Part shown: in pieces, positions 60,518 through 64,000 of the stretch
Layout of the letters: every line of letters begins with the position of its first letter
How positions within the stretch are numbered: position 1 is the stretch's first letter
From: Gamsiella multidivaricata
Lineage: Eukaryota; Mortierellomycota; Mortierellomycetes; Mortierellales; Mortierellaceae
DNA length: 64,000 bases
Direction of reading: 5' to 3'
Assembly: GCF_025024155.1 (NCBI RefSeq)
Contig: NW_026251763.1
Span: forward strand, 62,001-126,000
Translations under genes and position numbers: made by a program
Notes under the pieces: generated by a model
What the model saw: the letters and a program-made list of their open reading frames with translations, nothing else
Told to the model about the DNA's origin: nothing
Databases searched by the model: none

Positions 60518-63500
60518 TTTGTTTTCTTTCGTGTATTTCTGTACCGTAACTACAGCTTTACAGCGAGTATAAAAATCTTTCCCAGTTGTTAGGGAGTCAG
60601 TCTATCATTTTGGTTTACAAACGAGGGTAGAAGGGTGTGTAATCGGCCTCAAATTTGAACATGCATCTTTTTGACCGCGTCCATAGCAAAGTCCTTTCAG
60701 CTCAGTACACTGGAGGAGTAGTTAAGAGCAGTAATTTGTTGGTGACAGGAGGAAGTGTCCAAATCTAATTATGTGCCCACTCCTAAAGCTGAAAGAAGCG
60801 CAATGTTCACCCCGTCTTGGTCCAGAGCTAACAAGTTTTCCTGCCGTTTATTTCATACACGTAGAAACCTGCGGCCGAAATTGCGGGGCTTGCTAAGTAC
60901 ATATCCCTCCGGACCACACCATTAGATGGATAGAGATATATTCAACTCTGGTAACCGCACGCTTGATCTTACCGCGATGCGGGATACCAGATGTGGAATT
61001 TCGCTCAACACTTGGAGTCGCTGGATATGGCTCACCCTGCACTCGATTTTACCAGTAAAACACCTCCCAGCACCGATACAACACATGGGATTTTAAAAAA
61101 GGCGAAAATTTCACGGTATTCTGTATATGGTCAGGGGAGCCCTCCCCCCAGCAAGCTTGGATCCAGCATAAAGGCTTCATCGGTTCACGGCACATTCGGG
61201 TCCGAGCTCGTTAGAATGGTCAATCCATGCCCTTACTTATCTTTATTTTATCCTTCTATTTCTATGACCTGAATTTGTCTTTTTTTCATATTCAATCTGG
61301 ATTTGTATGGCTTCAAGGGAAGTATACGTGGTAGTCAGTATCAATGGATATCACACGTCGATAAAGCTCCCGGTCGACCGGTCTCAGAACGGGGAGACGT
61401 GCGACTTTGAACTTTGTCGCGCAGGTTAATATGTGCTAGCTCCATTGCATCCACTGTGAGCTGTCTTTGGACAGGAACCCCATAGCTGCCCAAGACAGGT
61501 CAAAGACTATACCTCGCCTCTTTTTACTGGAGAAGGACTTCAGAAATTTGTTGTTCACGCGTTCGACCTACGAAAACCTCCTTACGACAAAAATAAACAT
61601 ATAGTCCTCGCTGCCGCCATTTTAGTACGAGAGTTGACTGGTCAGCAAGCGAGATAAATGTATCTTTGAAGCGTAACGACCTATGCGCCTTAGGGATCAA
61701 ATTCGTTAGCCTTTTAATTATACAGGAAGCAAAGCACCATAGAAGCACTTCGTTGCAAAAATGAGGATGTGCATGAATAAGTAAAACGGTACCAAGTTTG
61801 GTAATGCTTCTGTTTCAGGCCTCCACAGGAACCGGAAATGAGGAAGGATTGGCATTGGCCGCGCAGATGGTGTAGGTGTCTTGGCCAAAAATATCGTTGT
61901 AAACGAAATGTCTCAGCCTACGACCGTTTGTTCGAGGGGAAGTCGATTGCATTTTCCCTTCCTAATGACCCACTTTGTTGGCAGCCTATTGCATGAAAAA
62001 GAAAAAGAAAACTCCCTTCCTTTTTTCCGGAGCTGTTTACTCGGGCAGCATGCATGAATAGAACGTTCATTCAAAGCTTCTTTCAATTATGCAAGTACGC
62101 GTCTAGAATGGCCGGAGCTGCGCATTGGGATCCGCTTATTCTGTGAAAAAGAACGCACGTCTTGACTACACTACGGCATGCAAAACACGAGAAGGACGGC
62201 ATGAAATGACAATTCTTTTTGAGGTCAGACTCACGTCAAAAGTAGAGTACCAACTGGCGTTTGCTTTTCTCGACCGGACGAGGTATACGAGTCCTCTCGA
62301 ATGTGTCCTGCACTGCACGATGAACCCTAGTTTTGGTGTGGGGGGCGGTTTTTTTGCCTATTTGGAGACTCATAGCGTCTGGTTTACATGACCTGAGCCT
62401 TGCCTTAAGCACCCACGGGTGGTATAAGGAAGACTGTATGTCGATTCTCTTTGTGTTCTCAACCATTGCAACACGCGCCCGCGATTGTTCAGCTTGATTT
62501 GCGCATCTTTGATCTATTCAAATTGTCTTGTACCTGGCTTTCCTACCGAATAAAATATGGTGTGCTATAGCACGCATGCCTATGGGACATGGCAAGGCGA
62601 TCAGAGGCCATCCGGCCCAACGGGGGCATTCATGGAAACACTTAATCAGCAATCTTAGCCAAGCATGTGTCGACCTGCTCGTATCATAGTTAAGGTGAAT
62701 GAATGTCTAAATGTTATCTGAGGAGTGCATAGTGCATACATAAGAATGCAGCAGAGCGTCGGTGTCAGTACCATGCAGATATCGCCCCAGCGCATACTAG
62801 ATACCCTTGGGCTGGTACTCTCTTCTATCTCATCTCTCTTTCTTTTACTGAGCGCCTACCACGCCCCAAAAGAGTGGGTGAAATTGCTCTCTTATGCACC
62901 CGCACGCCCAACTGATATCTAAAAGAAAAAAGAACAAGTTACAGCAAGCCTGTTGCGTGGCACCATTCTCGTGCCTAGCTTATCAAACCGGGAAAACGTA
63001 TACGAAATTCTCATACTACAGCTACTAGTAGCTCTTGGGTCAATCCTGGGGACCGACCGTCAACGAACCTTGATACTCTATGACGGTTGATGACTGGCTC
63101 TGCTCTAGGAAAGAAAATAGCATACAATTCATCTCCGACGTTCCTGAAAACATGATAGAGACATGTTATCAAACCGTCTCCTTTTCTTTTTGAATCTCCA
63201 CCATCTTAACCGGGCACAGCACCGCCAGGGTGTCTATAACGATCCTTGCCGCCTCCCTGACTGTCTCGGATAGCCTTGCTGCAACGGAATAGATGAAGTG
63301 CATGGAATATCGGTCGGTTATTCACATATATATGGCGTTGACGGAATCAGTAATTCATCCAACAATGGCGCAGATAAGCTGAGTACCGGCACCTGAAGAG
63401 AAAGCCTGCAAGCGCACATGGCGCTGTTGCAGTAGACCACAGTAGACTTCATCAAAACGAGGAGGGTACTACAGTACCATACATGCATGCACTATTGTAT

Positions 63501-64000
63501 TCTATCCGTGCCACAGCAGTAAAATATACAATAGAAACAATGATTAGTTTAGTTTTGTGCACTAGCCCTTTGCCTACAGATAATTGGTCTGTGCTTGCGC
63601 CTCCTTGGATCTCGATTGGACCAAACGAAATGAGCCAAGCAAACCCAAACAGTCCGATGTATTTCTATCATACCACTTGGGTCTAGTATGCAAAAAATAC
63701 TCCATGGCCCTTGAAAGCACGGAATGACAAGCAATCGGTATTAAGGTTGTTGTTTCTTTTCCTCCTGTTCCCACACAGCTGTCAACCTTAGGTATATGTT
63801 TTCTAATATTTTTTTTAGAATGATAAGCCCAACACCATAGAGAGGATTTGACACGAAAGAAAGGTGGAGTAGAGTCGATGGCGGCAACAGAAAGAACTCC
63901 GTCCGCAGTTCTGCTGTGTATGCTATTTTAGATACGTGATATGGATGAATAAAACCGGATATTCTATCCCTCCTTTCATTTTCTCTCTCGTAAGGCCTTA
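60518..64000. other. Gene-poor right end
   Basis: Only short frames of fewer than 95 codons occur, none with a recognisable domain. No tRNA B-box with matching arms, no long inverted repeat and no transposase motif was found. Short homopolymer and CT runs are scattered. It may be intergenic, old transposon debris or the 5' region of a gene beyond 64000. Confidence 0.5.

Overview
This window comes from a filamentous early-diverging fungus. The style of the proteins and the many short GT-AG introns suggest Mortierellomycota (Mortierella/Linnemannia type); that placement is inference, not measured. There are about 20 well-supported protein genes, nearly all split by introns of 50-150 bp. Every multi-exon model for a recognised gene below was rebuilt by joining exons across GT-AG junctions, and each joined length is a multiple of three. 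Many genes sit in divergent or convergent pairs.

Layout. 1-21 kb is a gene-dense housekeeping arm: a partial VOC-fold gene, RED/IK spliceosome protein, an RSC9/ARID2 chromatin-remodeller subunit, NDUFAF7 complex I assembly methyltransferase, a GPR107/108-type 7-TM protein, the Fe-S scaffold NBP35, a two-bromodomain BET protein, U2AF1 and a CDT2/DTL WD40 protein. 21-31 kb is an accessory island. It holds a decayed Tc1/mariner gene, about 8.2 copies of an apparently identical 351-bp tandem unit, a gene with a PD-(D/E)XK-like motif, Helitron helicase and gag fragments, a truncated Tc1 transposase, an intact 214-bp mariner-type MITE and a small basic/acidic repeat protein. 32-46.6 kb returns to housekeeping: M32 carboxypeptidase, a DUF2039 protein, TRIP4/ASC-1, a SIR2 deacetylase and a giant gene with an N-terminal winged-helix-like region and two KilA-N/APSES-like domains. 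After a 2.5-kb gene-free stretch come NoxR (p67phox-like NADPH oxidase regulator), a Gln-rich protein, HP1, SYF2 and METTL26 (DUF938). The last 4 kb looks nearly empty.

How the genes relate. Nuclear functions dominate: splicing (RED, U2AF1, SYF2) and chromatin or transcription (RSC9, BET, CDT2, SIR2, HP1, TRIP4, APSES-like). This probably reflects ordinary gene order rather than an operon-like system. The most unusual element is the 351-bp array. On the minus strand each unit can be parsed into two phase-0 exons (87 and 93 nt) and two GT-AG introns (72 and 99 nt) that sum exactly to 351, and the lowest-coordinate copy diverges into a stop codon. It may be an expanding exon-intron repeat gene rather than plain satellite DNA.
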